Part shown: piece after piece, positions 9,149-16,796 of the stretch
Numbering within the stretch: position 1 is the stretch's first letter
Layout of the letters: the number at the start of each line of letters is the position of its first letter
Source of the DNA: Micromonospora sp. NBRC 110009
GTDB lineage: Bacteria > Actinomycetota > Actinomycetes > Mycobacteriales > Micromonosporaceae
DNA length: 64,000 nt
Direction of reading: 5' to 3'
Assembly (NCBI RefSeq): GCF_030518795.1
Contig: NZ_CP130427.1
Location: 4,588,001-4,652,000, forward strand
The notes under the pieces: generated by a model
The model's input: the letters and a program-made list of their open reading frames with translations, nothing else
Databases searched by the model: none
Told to the model about the DNA's origin: nothing
Translations under genes and position numbers: made by a program

Positions 9149-10076
9149 CCAACGAAGGGGCTAGACCTAACCCTCACCGTGTCAAATCCGTCCATAAGAA
9201 CGGCACGCGGGCAAGGGCAGGAGGCGCCCCTGCAACAGCCGCAACGGTCTTGACATCAACGGCGCTGAACGGACCGACGCGAGTCGCGGACGAGTAAACC
9301 GCTTTGATCAGTAGTTGCCGAGCACCTGCGCCAAGCCGGACAGTCCGGCCGCGGCGATGGATCAACGGGGCCGGCTTGATAGCCGCACGTGGGAACCACC
9401 CGGCGCGAACTGAGCGGGACGAGCCCGGACCGATCCAGGTGCCGAGCGCGCGGTGACCAGGCGCCCCGGATCTTGCCGGACGACTGCGCAGTGCCCTTGG
9501 GAATCTACGTCAGATGGTCAACGCCGGCCGGTCGTACAGCCATCCGTACAGCCACGGCCAGCCGCAGCCACCGACGTGCCCGGCAACCACGGACGGGCTG
9601 ACCAGAGGTGCGAACGCCCGTTCAGTCATCCGCGATCTTCTTCTAATTCCCAGGCCGCTACGGGTCGTGGGCGCCACCGCTTGACAGCCGCCATTGAGAC
9701 TCGTCCGGTAGGGCGCTCCACCTTGTCCCCGTCCGGCGAGGCTGGACGGTCTGACGACTGCCCGACGAGGAGATCCGCTAATGCTCGCCGCTGGTGTTAC
9801 TGCCAGCGCCAGGGCGGCCCTTACGGGGGTGTCTCAATTGATGAGGTTGTGGCCTCGGGCACGATCTTCTATTTGTGGCGGATGTTGTTGGGGACATGGT
9901 CCAGACCTGGGCGCCGGAGGATTTGTGGGCGGTTGCGCAGCCGTTGATTCCGGTGGCTGCGAGACGGCCTCAGGGCGGTGGGAAGCGATGGTGCCGCTTC
10001 TCCTTACCGGGCGACGAAACACTTGGGGGAGGCGGACCCGATGACTGGCCGACCCTGTCCCGATCGCCCCTTTGCG
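9149..10076. other. Non-coding stretch with one IS fragment
   Basis: Apart from the IS5-type N-terminal fragment listed separately, no convincing gene, hairpin or repeat is visible. It separates the leftward NTPase gene from the 3' end of the leftward nuclease gene. Confidence 0.5.
9875..9995 (+). pseudogene. IS5-type transposase, N-terminal fragment
   Basis: About 40 codons read DLWAVAQPLIPVAARRPQGG followed by GKR, the typical start of IS5/IS4-type DDE transposases (consensus DLWalieplLP...rpqGGgkR). Similarity is lost after about 9995 and no DDE residues follow. It is a short relic. Confidence 0.5.
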
Positions 10077-11024
10077 CTACGGGGTGGTGAATCGAGCGAT
10101 GACCGGGGCGTGATCCGGCACGATGGCTCCCTCCCGGCTGCGGGTGGAGGCGCCGATGGAGGTGATGTCGTCAACGAGCGAGTCGATGCTGACCAGCCGT
10201 AGTTGGAGGTCGCGGGTGGCGAGGATGTGGTCGATGAGTTCGCCCCGGCCTTGGTAGATGCGGGAGTAGGCGCGGGCGGGAGGCAGGCGTCGTCCGAGGT
10301 TGTACAGCCGGACCGCGTCGCCCGTGTCCGGTCGGTGCACGTCCCCGTCCGCGGGGCCCTCAAGCAGCACGGTCGTGACCGCGTCCGGTCCGTCGTTGAG
10401 GTCACCGCACAGGATCGTCGGCATGCCCGGCTGCCCGTCGACGGCGGCCGCGGCAAGGACGTCGTTGAGGTGCACGCGCAGCGCGACGGCCTCGGCGGTG
10501 CGGCGGAGCAGGGCGTAGCCGGCGCCGCGGGCGCGTTCGTCTTCGCTGCGGGGGTAGCGCCGCCCGCCGGGGTAGGTGAGCAGCTTGCTCTTGAGGTGGG
10601 CGGTCAGCAGCCGCAACCCGGGGCCGCCGGAGTCGACGTGCACCTGGACCGCCCCTCGACCGAGGTGGGTGAGGGTCCCGCCGTCGACGTCGGGGACCGC
10701 CGGCAGCCCCGCCTGCGGCAGCGCGACGATCTGCGCTTCCTCGGTGAGGGCGTGGCGGGCGAGGACCGCCACGCGGATGCCTCGGCTGTCCGGGTGGGAG
10801 GACACCAACGCCTGCCAGGGCTCGCCGAGGGCTGCGCGGAGGTCTTCGGCCGCTGTCGGGGAGCCGATCTCCTGGAGGGCGACCACGTCCGCGCCGGTGC
10901 CGGAGATGAGCCCGGCGAGATAGGCGAGCTTCGCGGCGTACGTTTCTGCCGCCGACGTGTCGCCAGCGTCGGGTCGGAACAGGTTCTCCACGTTCCACGT
11001 CATGACGATCAGGTCGTTGGCCAC
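10077..11024 (-). CDS. Endonuclease/exonuclease/phosphatase family protein (315 aa)
   Basis: The complete EEP (DNase I-like) catalytic set is visible: MTWNVENLF (Asn near residue 11), VVALQEIGSP (Glu near 50), LCGDLNDGP (Asp/Asn near 218) and VPDHAPVIARF (Asp-His near 302). Start GTG 11024 was chosen because GGGAG sits 8 bases upstream and the fold begins there. A longer open frame continuing to 11975 has no domain content and overlaps the divergent gene. Family members hydrolyse phosphodiester bonds in DNA, RNA or phospholipids; the substrate cannot be told here. No signal peptide is seen. It is transcribed divergently from the secreted HNH nuclease, 261 bases apart. Confidence 0.85.
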   Translation of the reverse strand: MANDLIVMTWNVENLFRPDAGDTSAAETYAAKLAYLAGLISGTGADVVALQEIGSPTAAEDLRAALGEPWQALVSSHPDSRGIRVAVLARHALTEEAQIVALPQAGLPAVPDVDGGTLTHLGRGAVQVHVDSGGPGLRLLTAHLKSKLLTYPGGRRYPRSEDERARGAGYALLRRTAEAVALRVHLNDVLAAAAVDGQPGMPTILCGDLNDGPDAVTTVLLEGPADGDVHRPDTGDAVRLYNLGRRLPPARAYSRIYQGRGELIDHILATRDLQLRLVSIDSLVDDITSIGASTRSREGAIVPDHAPVIARFTTP

Positions 11025-11285
11025 CGTCGCTCCCAGCGTGTGCTCCCAGCCTGAGAGTCGCACTGTAAGACGCCGCTGCAGCCGCGGGCGCCGCTGCGTC
11101 GCCATGTCGACACGCACCAACCCGCCAGCAGTAACAGACACGCCTGCCCGGCCACGGGGGCGGCGCCGGGAGGCTGGTCCGGGCCAGTATTCGCAGAAGC
11201 CTTTTCCCCTCTTCACAAAGGCGACCTTCGATGGACATGCTCGGCGGAGATGGTCGCTGTTCACCGCGCTGCCGAGGAGGCCTTC

Positions 11286-11960
11286 ATGCCAGTCACCCGA
11301 CAGTCCCCCCGAACCTCGCTGCGGCGGCGTGCCTTCACCGCCGTAGTTACCGTGGCCCTGGCCGGCGCGTACCTGCTTGCCGTCGACGCTGCGCCAGCGC
11401 TGGCGACGCCTCCCGGCATCCCGTCCAAGGCGACCGCCCAGTCGCAGCTCAACGCCCTCACCGTCAAGTCCGAGGGGTCGACGAGCGGGTACTCCCGGGA
11501 CCTGTTCCCGCACTGGATCACTATCAGCGGCACCTGCGACACCCGCGAGACCGTGCTCAAGCGTGACGGCACCTCCGTCGTTACCGACAGCAGCTGCGCG
11601 ACCGTGTCGGGCCGCTGGTACAGCCCGTACGACGGTGCGACCTGGTCCGCTGCCTCCGATGTCGACATCGACCACGTCGTGCCCCTCGCCGAGGCGTGGC
11701 GCTCGGGTGCCAGCGGGTGGACCACCAGCCGGCGGCAGAGCTTCGCCAACGACCTCAGCCACCCGCAGCTGATCGCCGTGACCGACAACGTCAACCAGGC
11801 TAAGGGCGACCAGGACCCGTCCACCTGGCAGCCGCCGCTGTCGTCCTACCGGTGCACCTACAGCAAGATGTGGATCACCGTGAAGTACAGCTGGGGGCTG
11901 ACCCTGCAATCGTCGGAGAAGTCCGCCCTGCAGAGCATGCTGAACACCTGCAGCTCCTGA
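11286..11960 (+). CDS. Secreted HNH endonuclease, DUF1524/GmrSD-C type (224 aa)
   Basis: ATG 11286 follows GAGGAGG (about 11274-11280). Residues 1-41 are a signal peptide: basic RTSLRRRAFTAVV, a hydrophobic core, and a likely cleavage after PALA. The mature part has the HNH signature DIDHVVPLAEAW (metal His near residue 128) and, later, DNVNQAKGDQDPSTWQP, the typical DUF1524 N..K.D..P pattern. Cys pairs (SGTCDT, DSSCAT, YRCTY, NTCSS) could form disulfides in an exported enzyme. Such small secreted nucleases are common in Streptomyces and relatives and probably degrade extracellular DNA for nutrition or competition. Confidence 0.88.
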   Translation: MPVTRQSPRTSLRRRAFTAVVTVALAGAYLLAVDAAPALATPPGIPSKATAQSQLNALTVKSEGSTSGYSRDLFPHWITISGTCDTRETVLKRDGTSVVTDSSCATVSGRWYSPYDGATWSAASDVDIDHVVPLAEAWRSGASGWTTSRRQSFANDLSHPQLIAVTDNVNQAKGDQDPSTWQPPLSSYRCTYSKMWITVKYSWGLTLQSSEKSALQSMLNTCSS

Positions 11961-12007
11961 CGACTGGATGGCCACGCGCGGCTACTCCGCCTGATCGCGC
12001 CCTCCTT

Positions 12008-12037
12008 CGGGCACCGGCTCCACCGAGCCGGTGCCCG
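12008..12037 (+). terminator. Hairpin terminator after the HNH gene
   Basis: A perfect 12-bp stem (CGGGCACCGGCT paired with AGCCGGTGCCCG) with a 6-base loop lies 48 bases after the stop at 11960. There is only a short T-run afterwards, as is usual in actinobacteria. Confidence 0.7.
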
Positions 12038-12508
12038 ACAACATTTCGGTCTGCGGCCCCGGCTGCGTTCAGGCGAAAACCACCATTGACCCATCCAGGA
12101 CCCGTTGCACCGATCGTCGGACAAGCCCCTCGCCAGACAACTCTCCCTCGCCGGCGCGCTGAGGGATCCACACCCCCGGTTTTCGATCTCAGTCGTACAG
12201 GCGTGCCTATGGCGTTCATCAGGAACGACCGCAGGGATGTCCGGTAGTAGCCAGCGGACAGGCGCGACGAGACAGCCCCGCCGATGCCCGGCCAGGACTC
12301 CATCGGCTCAGTGAAGCCCTCTGGATCCGGCCAAGTCCGGGTGCCCAATCACACGCCATGGCCGATACTGCCAGCCCTTGCCTTGCCCGACGCGAGTCAC
12401 TCAGCGGTCGTCCGTCCCGTTCACCCTGCTCATCAGGCTGCAAGGTGTCCGTGTCTGTGAGTAATTCGTGGGTGACGTGAATGTGATCGTCATGTTTGAC
12501 TGAGGTCT
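12038..12508. other. Intergenic, no supported gene
   Basis: Only overlapping shadow frames are seen. The promoter of the rightward Hsp70-like gene is expected in the last 100 bases, where several GTGA-rich words occur, but no clear -10/-35 pair is visible. Confidence 0.5.
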
Positions 12509-14356
12509 ATGCGAGGGGGGGAGGCGCGGCTGGCGATCGACTGCGGTATCGCCAGCACAGCCGCGGTGCTGGCGTGGCCGGACGGCACCTGGCTGCCGCT
12601 GATGTTCGACGGCGAACCAGCCCTGCCGAGTGCCGTGCTGGTCGGCGGGGACGGCGACGTGCTGACCGGCCACCAGGCATGGCAGGCCGCCGCCGCGGAT
12701 CCGCAGCGGTTCATCCCCGCCCCACGGCGCTCCCCCGAGCAGCAGCTCGCCGTTGCCGGCGCGGATGTCGACACCCTGGACCTGGTCGCCGCGACGCTAC
12801 GTCGGGTCGCCGCCGAGGCGCAGCGGGCCGTCGGGTCGGTGGTGGAGGACGTGCGGCTGGTGGTGCCGGCCGGATGGGGGCCGCGGCGGCGGACGTGGAT
12901 GCGCCACGCCGCGCACCGGGCGGGCCTGCCCCAACCCCGCCTGATCGAAGCCCCCGTGGCCGTTGCCGGACACTTGCTGGCGACCGGGGTCCAGCTGCCG
13001 GTGGGGTCGTACATCGTGGTGTGCGACGTCGGCGCCGGCGCCGAGGTCAGCGTCCTGCGGCGCGGGCCGGCCGGGTTCGAGGTCCTCGCTACCCTCGCCG
13101 ACGCCAGCGCGGGTGGGACAGCGATCGACGAAACCCTCACCGCCATGTTCGCCGGCACCAGCCCGGCGGGTGGCGACGGGCAGCGGTGGGCCCTACTGGC
13201 CAGCGTCGGCGCCGCGAAGCACGCCCTGGGCGACCGTGTCGCGGTGACGGTGCCGCTGCCCCAGGGCCAGGCCGCGGTGCTCAACACCGACCTCCTCGAG
13301 CAAGCCGCTCATCCTGTCCTGCAGCGCGTCGCTCAGCTGGCGATCGAGGCGATCGCCGCCGCCGAGATCGCGGTCAACGACCTTGCTGGTGTCTACTGCG
13401 TCGGCGGTGTCGCCCGGATGCACCTGCTGGAGAAGGTCCTCACCGAGACCGTCGGTGTCACCCCGACCGTGGTGGCGGACCCTGCTACGGCGGCCGTCCG
13501 GGGAGCCGCCGACGCAGGTGCCGCTGACGCCGCAGCGGCCGCAGGGCTGCCGGCGGAGGAGCCGGTGCCACCCCTGCGACGGGCCGCCGCGATTGTGGTA
13601 CCCGGCTTCATGTCGCTCGGCCTGATCTCCCAGTTCCTGCTGACTCCCGAATGGAACGGAAGCTACCTCTACAAGTGGGCGCTGCTGAACTGGGGTGAAC
13701 TGGCCGTGTCCGCCGTGTTCGCGGTGATCGCCAGCCTCGGCGCCGGTACCGTCCTCGCCTCCACGATCGCCGCCCGCACCAACCCGGCGGTGAGCCCTGG
13801 CTCCCAGACCGGCACGGGCATCCTGGCATCGGCGTCCCTCGGCGTCGCGGTCAGCGGCATGTACGCCGTCGTCGGCAGCCTCTACATCGGCGACCCCGCC
13901 GGCGGATTCCTGCGCTGGGCGCTGCTGCCGATCACCCCGATCGTCGCCGCGGCCGCGGTGATGGCCCTCGTCGCCGCCCGACAGTGGCGCATCCCCCAAG
14001 GCGGCTGGTCGCAGCTACTCGCGTTCCCGACCGGCTCCGTGGTCACCGCCGGGCTGGGGATGATGCTCATCCAGTACTCCCTGACCGCGGACCGCTGGCC
14101 GAACGTGGTCCTGTGGATCGACCTCGCCAGTCGCCTCGGCGGCCTGCTCCTCGGTGTCGGAACCGTCATGGCCGTCGTCTCCCAGCCCATCCTGCGGCTG
14201 ATCCTCGGCGCACCCCTCGCCGTCATCACCGCCGCGCTGGTCGGGTGGCCCGCCTCCGGAATCCTCGGGGCCATCTACGCGATCGCCGTGGCCGCATGGT
14301 GGCTGCGCCAGCTGTGGACCCGCCTCCTTCGCCCCGCAGCGCCCCCAGTTCGATGA
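12509..14356 (+). CDS. Hsp70/actin-fold protein fused to a polytopic membrane domain (615 aa)
   Basis: Residues 8-345 follow the Hsp70/actin ATPase layout: phosphate-1 segment LAIDCGIASTAAVLAW, RLVVPAGWGPRRRTWMR where Hsp70s read VITVPAYF, the adjacent IEAPVAVA block, phosphate-2 segment VVCDVGAGAEVSVL (DVGAG for DLGGG) and a closing VYCVGGVARMHLLEKVL adenosine-type motif. There is no Hsp70 substrate-binding domain. Instead residues 355-605 contain about eight hydrophobic helices. The product is therefore a membrane-embedded ATP-binding protein, possibly a sensor or scaffold. Such Hsp70-like genes occur next to LysM/BTAD membrane regulators in actinobacteria. It is the first gene of a rightward block; ATG 12509 has GAGG about 4 bases upstream. 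Confidence 0.75.
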   Translation: MRGGEARLAIDCGIASTAAVLAWPDGTWLPLMFDGEPALPSAVLVGGDGDVLTGHQAWQAAAADPQRFIPAPRRSPEQQLAVAGADVDTLDLVAATLRRVAAEAQRAVGSVVEDVRLVVPAGWGPRRRTWMRHAAHRAGLPQPRLIEAPVAVAGHLLATGVQLPVGSYIVVCDVGAGAEVSVLRRGPAGFEVLATLADASAGGTAIDETLTAMFAGTSPAGGDGQRWALLASVGAAKHALGDRVAVTVPLPQGQAAVLNTDLLEQAAHPVLQRVAQLAIEAIAAAEIAVNDLAGVYCVGGVARMHLLEKVLTETVGVTPTVVADPATAAVRGAADAGAADAAAAAGLPAEEPVPPLRRAAAIVVPGFMSLGLISQFLLTPEWNGSYLYKWALLNWGELAVSAVFAVIASLGAGTVLASTIAARTNPAVSPGSQTGTGILASASLGVAVSGMYAVVGSLYIGDPAGGFLRWALLPITPIVAAAAVMALVAARQWRIPQGGWSQLLAFPTGSVVTAGLGMMLIQYSLTADRWPNVVLWIDLASRLGGLLLGVGTVMAVVSQPILRLILGAPLAVITAALVGWPASGILGAIYAIAVAAWWLRQLWTRLLRPAAPPVR

Positions 14357-14420
14357 GCGGCGGGCCGAGGCGCGGACAACCACGCCGAGCAGAGGTCAGC
14401 TCCTGCAGGAGGTGGGTGAG

Positions 14421-16523
14421 GTGAGGTGGCCGCGAAGGGTCACATCCCTCGCCTTCGCTCTGCTTCTTCTGGGTATGCCGCCGTGGCTGCTGGCGAGGTT
14501 CGTCGGCCCCCCGTTGCACAGCTGGCCAACCCTGCAGCAGCTCCGCCTCTGGGCCGCGCAACCCCTCACCACCCAGACGCTGACCGCCGGGCTGACGGTC
14601 TTCGCATGGCTGCTCTGGCTGCTCGTGGCATACGCGGTCATCGTCACCGCCGCACCGCGTCTGCGTGCCGGCGCCCGCTGGCTGCGGCGCCTGCCGCTGC
14701 CGACACCCCTGCAAGCCACCGCCACCGGCATGGCCGGCGCCGCCGCCCTGACCGCCGCGGCCAACACCACCGCGACAGCCCCGCCCGTCCAGCCCATCGC
14801 TGTCTCCGCCGGCACACTCCACCACGACGCTGTCGACGCGCACCCGGCACCCGAGGTCCAAGCGGGGGAGGGCGTCACCATCCCGGGCGGCTGGCTGCCT
14901 CAGAAGACGGCCGACCAGGTGGCCGCCGCGGCCACACTTGTGTGGCTGAGGCGCCGACGCAGCTACCAGCCCGGCCTGCGGGAGTCTCCGGACCAGCACG
15001 ACGGGGACCTGGCACCGCTGCCAGCGGCCGTCACCGCCGTCCAGGCAGCCGTCTGCGTCCCCGACCAGGACTCCAGCGAACGGTCGCCCGACGAGCAAAC
15101 CCTGGCTACCGCGCCGCCGTCAACCGCCGCGTTACCTCCGACGGGCGTCGCCTTCGCCGGCGGCGGCGCGGCCGACGCCGCCAGGGGAGTGCTGGTCACC
15201 GCGCTGCTTGCGGCGTTGCGGGATCCGCCCGACGCCATCCGCGTGGTCATCACCCGGTCCGCCCTCACCACGCTGCTTCCGCCCGCCGCCACCGCAGTCT
15301 GCGCCGGCATACCCGCCCTCCGGGTCACCGAGACCGCGGCCCACGCCGTTGAGCTGATCGACTCCCTCGCGTCGCCCACACCTGACACGGCTGGCCCGTC
15401 GCCGCCGAGACACGAGGAGGCGTCGCGGCTGGTGCTGATCACCGAGCCGCCGCCGGGGCCTGCCGCCGACCGGTTGGCGGCCCTGCTCGGCGCCGGCCGA
15501 GCAACCGCGGTCGTCCTCGGCGCATGGCCGCTCGGCGCCACGTGGAGCGTCGACCAGCACGGCCGGACCGTGAATGCGCGGCTGCCGGGGCAGGCAGGGC
15601 CCCGGCTGTGCGTCCTGGACCGGGTCGCCGCGATGGACCTGCTCACCGTCATCGCCCCGCCCACACGAAGCCACCCACCGCACGCAGGCACCGCCCCCCG
15701 CACAGTCGTTCCCGAACAGCGACGGCAGCCGCCCGAGGTCCGGATTCCCCGCCAAGCCGGCGAGGACCGCACGCCCCAGCCCACCCCGCCCGTTGCCGCG
15801 CAGCCGCCGGTCGAGCTGCGGGTCCTCGGTCAGCCCACGCTGCTCATCGACGGCCGGGCCGTGACCATCCGCCGCAGCGCCGCCGTGCAGATCCTGACCT
15901 TCCTCGCCGTCCACCGCCACGGCGCCACCACCGCACAACTCGTGCAGGCAATCTGGCCCGGCCTGGCCGCCCACACCGTCACCAACCGCCTCTACACCAC
16001 CCTCAGCGTGCTACGCGCCGCCATCCGCGCCGCCTCGGATCTCTCGATCATCGACCACACCGACGACCGCTATCGCCTGCGCAGTGAGCACCTTGAGGTC
16101 GACCTGTGGCGGCTGCACACCGCCGCCCACCACGCCGCCACCACCCTCACCGACCCCGCCCGCGCGTGGCAGGCCGTGATCGACGCCTACACCGGCGACC
16201 TCGCCGCCGGCCACACCTGGCCCTGGATCGACCCGCCCCGGGAAGGCGCCCGCCGGCTCGTCCTCGACGCCTACGCCGCCGCCGCGTCGACCCAACAAGA
16301 TCCCCGCCGCGCCGTGGAGTTCCTGCAGGCCGGGATCCGCGTCGACCCCTACAACGAGAACCTCCACCAGCGGGCCATCGACATCCTCACCACGCTGGGA
16401 GACCACGCCGCGGCAGAACGGCTGCGCGACGCCCACCATCACCGGCTCAGCGACGCCGGGCTGCACCCCAGCGACACCCTCGGCCAGCCCCGCGAACACA
16501 GCAACGCCTCCGCCGGCGACTAG
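14421..16523 (+). CDS. Membrane-anchored BTAD regulator (700 aa)
   Basis: GTG 14421 was preferred to GTG 14412 because AGGAGG (14407-14412) is then ideally spaced, matching the layout of the paralogous 16797 gene. Two N-terminal helices (TSLAFALLLLGMPPWLLARF and a second near residues 55-78) precede a long Pro/Ala-rich linker. The C-terminal 230 residues carry a winged-helix DNA-binding segment (VELRVLGQPTLLIDG...TAQLVQAIWPG) and a bacterial transcriptional activation domain (HLEVDLWRLHTAAH, then ARAWQAVIDAYTGDLAAG). SARP/AfsR-type regulators are normally cytosolic; membrane tethering suggests control by envelope signals or by the neighbouring Hsp70-like protein. Unlike its paralogue it lacks a LysM domain. 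Confidence 0.78.
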   Translation: MRWPRRVTSLAFALLLLGMPPWLLARFVGPPLHSWPTLQQLRLWAAQPLTTQTLTAGLTVFAWLLWLLVAYAVIVTAAPRLRAGARWLRRLPLPTPLQATATGMAGAAALTAAANTTATAPPVQPIAVSAGTLHHDAVDAHPAPEVQAGEGVTIPGGWLPQKTADQVAAAATLVWLRRRRSYQPGLRESPDQHDGDLAPLPAAVTAVQAAVCVPDQDSSERSPDEQTLATAPPSTAALPPTGVAFAGGGAADAARGVLVTALLAALRDPPDAIRVVITRSALTTLLPPAATAVCAGIPALRVTETAAHAVELIDSLASPTPDTAGPSPPRHEEASRLVLITEPPPGPAADRLAALLGAGRATAVVLGAWPLGATWSVDQHGRTVNARLPGQAGPRLCVLDRVAAMDLLTVIAPPTRSHPPHAGTAPRTVVPEQRRQPPEVRIPRQAGEDRTPQPTPPVAAQPPVELRVLGQPTLLIDGRAVTIRRSAAVQILTFLAVHRHGATTAQLVQAIWPGLAAHTVTNRLYTTLSVLRAAIRAASDLSIIDHTDDRYRLRSEHLEVDLWRLHTAAHHAATTLTDPARAWQAVIDAYTGDLAAGHTWPWIDPPREGARRLVLDAYAAAASTQQDPRRAVEFLQAGIRVDPYNENLHQRAIDILTTLGDHAAAERLRDAHHHRLSDAGLHPSDTLGQPREHSNASAGD

Positions 16524-16614
16524 CGAACCCCGCCAGACGTCGAAGCGCGGTAGCGCGAGACACCCCGTTGCGGAAGCAACCGATCGCAGGGGCCGTAGCT
16601 CGTTGACCTGCGGT

Positions 16615-16650
16615 TGTAAGGGCGCGTGAGGTTTTGTAAGGCGCTGTAAG
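16615..16650 (+). promoter_or_regulatory. Three phased TGTAAG repeats upstream of LysM-BTAD gene
   Basis: TGTAAG occurs at 16615, 16635 and 16645, i.e. 20 and 10 bases apart on the same strand and about one or two helical turns apart. It lies 147 bases before GTG 16797. Phased direct repeats are the usual operator form of BTAD/SARP regulators, two of which flank this spot. Confidence 0.4.
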
Positions 16651-16796
16651 CCGTCGCCCCGCCCCGCCGCCATCGCCACGGCCATAGCGTCAGATCATTC
16701 CCAGCCCACCGCCATCCGCAGCCCTCGTTCGCGGCGCGCTCGCCGCCGCATCCGGCCTAGCGGCGGCAGGGGCAGCCAGCGACGCGAGGAGGTCAG

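Noticed and set aside
10077..11975. 632-codon version of the EEP nuclease
   Set aside because: The extra 317 codons have no domain content and lie antisense to the well-supported HNH gene. GTG 11024 with GGGAG is better.
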